Of a stretch of 64,000 nucleotides of DNA, positions 63,058-64,000 are shown piece after piece. The notes beneath the pieces are model-generated. The model did not search any database and was not told the origin of the DNA. It saw only the letters and a list, made by a program, of their open reading frames with translations. Source of the stretch: Stercorarius parasiticus. Taxonomy: Eukaryota > Chordata > Aves > Charadriiformes > Stercorariidae. The DNA is taken from assembly GCA_013396915.1 (NCBI GenBank), contig VWZL01002016.1, positions 794,846 through 858,845 of the forward strand. Reading direction: 5' to 3'. The translations under genes were made by a program, and so were the position numbers. The first letter of the stretch is position 1; each line of letters begins with the position of its first letter.

Positions 63058-63729
63058 AGGACTCTCCCCAGAATTTATTAATGAGTTTTCTTTAGAGTCT
63101 GCCCAGATGAAAAGTACGGTGGCATTAAACTGTGTACACCATTATTTTTTTTTTAAACAAACAAAGCCTCCGAGCCTGACAGGCAAGGGCAGGGATGGGA
63201 TTAGGCAAACATCCTATACAGACGGTTCCTCTTTCTGTCTGACAGCTTGTAAGTGCTTTCTCTTCTGGAACTATACAGTACTAACTGAGCCGGAAACAGC
63301 TATTTAAAAAGTGATTATAGTGTGACATTTTTGTTTGACCTAACATCAAGCCATGTGCAGCTTAAATGTCAGCAAAGCTATTTACTATAGGGGCAGACAG
63401 GCCCTAGCATGCTTAAATCTACCCAGCATCTTAAAACTGCTTGCTGTCTCCACTCAGTGCACATGAATAACGCTGAAGCCAAGATGTAAAGTAGAGTGCT
63501 CCGTAAGCTGTGATGATTGACTAATATGCTGGGTGGCACAATGCATTCCGCGAGAGGCTCACAGCAAGGAAGACAAAATAATGTGTAATTAAAGTCAATC
63601 TCAGGTTAGAAAGCAGAGGTCCGTGCAAAAGGTTCCCTTGGATTAGCAAGAGCTTGCCAATAGCTGGGGTGTTTTGTCCAGGGATGTCTGAGGAGCTGAA
63701 ATATTTGGACAAAAATAGCAAGCAGAATT
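63058..63729. other. Spacer between two CR1 copies
   Basis: About 670 bases without a recognisable exon. It includes a T-rich run near 63145-63156. The two flanking CR1 copies are of different subtypes, so this is not an internal part of one element. Confidence 0.5.
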
Positions 63730-64000
63730 ACAGAATCATAGAATCATTGAATGGTTTAGGCTGGAAGGGGCCTTAAAGATCATCTAGTTCCAACCCCCCT
63801 GCCATGGGCAGGGACACCTCCCATTAGACCAGGCTGCTCAAAGCCCCATCCAGCCTGGCCTTGAACACTTCCAGGGATGGAGCATCCACAACTTCTCTGG
63901 GCAACCTGTTCCAGTGTCTCACCACCCTCATAGTGAAAAATTTCTTTCTGATACCTAATCTAGATTTAGATTAGATATCAGTTTGAAGCCATTAACCCTC
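63730..64000 (-). mobile_element. CR1 3' end, continues beyond the window
   Basis: Starts with CAGAATCATAGAATCATTGA and continues GGTTTAGGCTGGAAGGGGCC, CCTGCCATGGGCAGGGACAC, CCATCCAGCCTGGCCTTGAA and CAACCTGTTCCAGTGTCTCA. Same subtype as 36799-37142. Near 63955-63980 a local TCTAGATTTAGATTAGATAT sequence disturbs the usual text. The 5' part lies outside the window. Confidence 0.92.

Noticed and set aside
62720..63307. 195-codon plus-strand frame
   Set aside because: Most of it is the antisense of the CR1 ORF2 fragment, whose coding direction is minus.
1..64000. CRISPR arrays, prophage, operons, LTR retroviruses, DNA transposon ends
   Set aside because: I looked for regular spaced repeats, long terminal repeats, tRNA primer sites and inverted terminal repeats and saw none. 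The repeat content and composition are those of vertebrate DNA.

Overview
The window looks like a piece of a bird chromosome with no gene that can be recognised. The evidence for a bird is the repeats. Several fragments of CR1, the chicken-repeat-1 non-LTR retrotransposon, carry the typical 3' end of short ATTCTATG-like repeats and the conserved 3' untranslated and C-terminal ORF2 sequence. They are scattered at low density, about 5% of the window by eye, with no recent SINEs, no LTR elements and no DNA transposon that I can recognise. No bacterial, viral or organellar organisation is present. A crocodile or turtle source is less likely but cannot be excluded by reading alone.

Layout. 1-16440 is AT-rich non-coding DNA with a MIR-like SINE relic (7061-7215) and a probable old CR1/L3 fragment (8236-8340). 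16441-17120 is a CpG-rich islet with GC boxes. 17521-33538 is again AT-rich and holds an old CR1/L3 fragment (23494-23700), a younger CR1 tail (24711-24903), an eroded CR1 (27940-28340) and several perfect palindromes and hairpins. 33539-33923 is a long polypyrimidine microsatellite. 36031-37142 holds two CR1 fragments in opposite orientation. 37143-47800 shows nothing recognisable. 47820-48610 and 52070-52480 are two more CpG-rich islets, with a CR1 fragment (51460-51750) just before the second. 52481-62261 is mostly blank except for a possible old SINE, a CR1 tail and an unresolved G-run. The window ends in two further CR1 copies, one of which keeps broken ORF2 coding sequence.

Function. 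I find no convincing protein-coding exon. The open frames present are chance frames in GC-rich DNA, microsatellite or CR1 shadows, or unsupported by any family I recognise. The best reading is an intergenic or intronic stretch. The three CpG islets are the most likely places for promoters or first exons, possibly of long non-coding RNAs. The long quiet intervals could hold distal enhancers, but conservation cannot be judged from one sequence. I found no novel multi-gene system.
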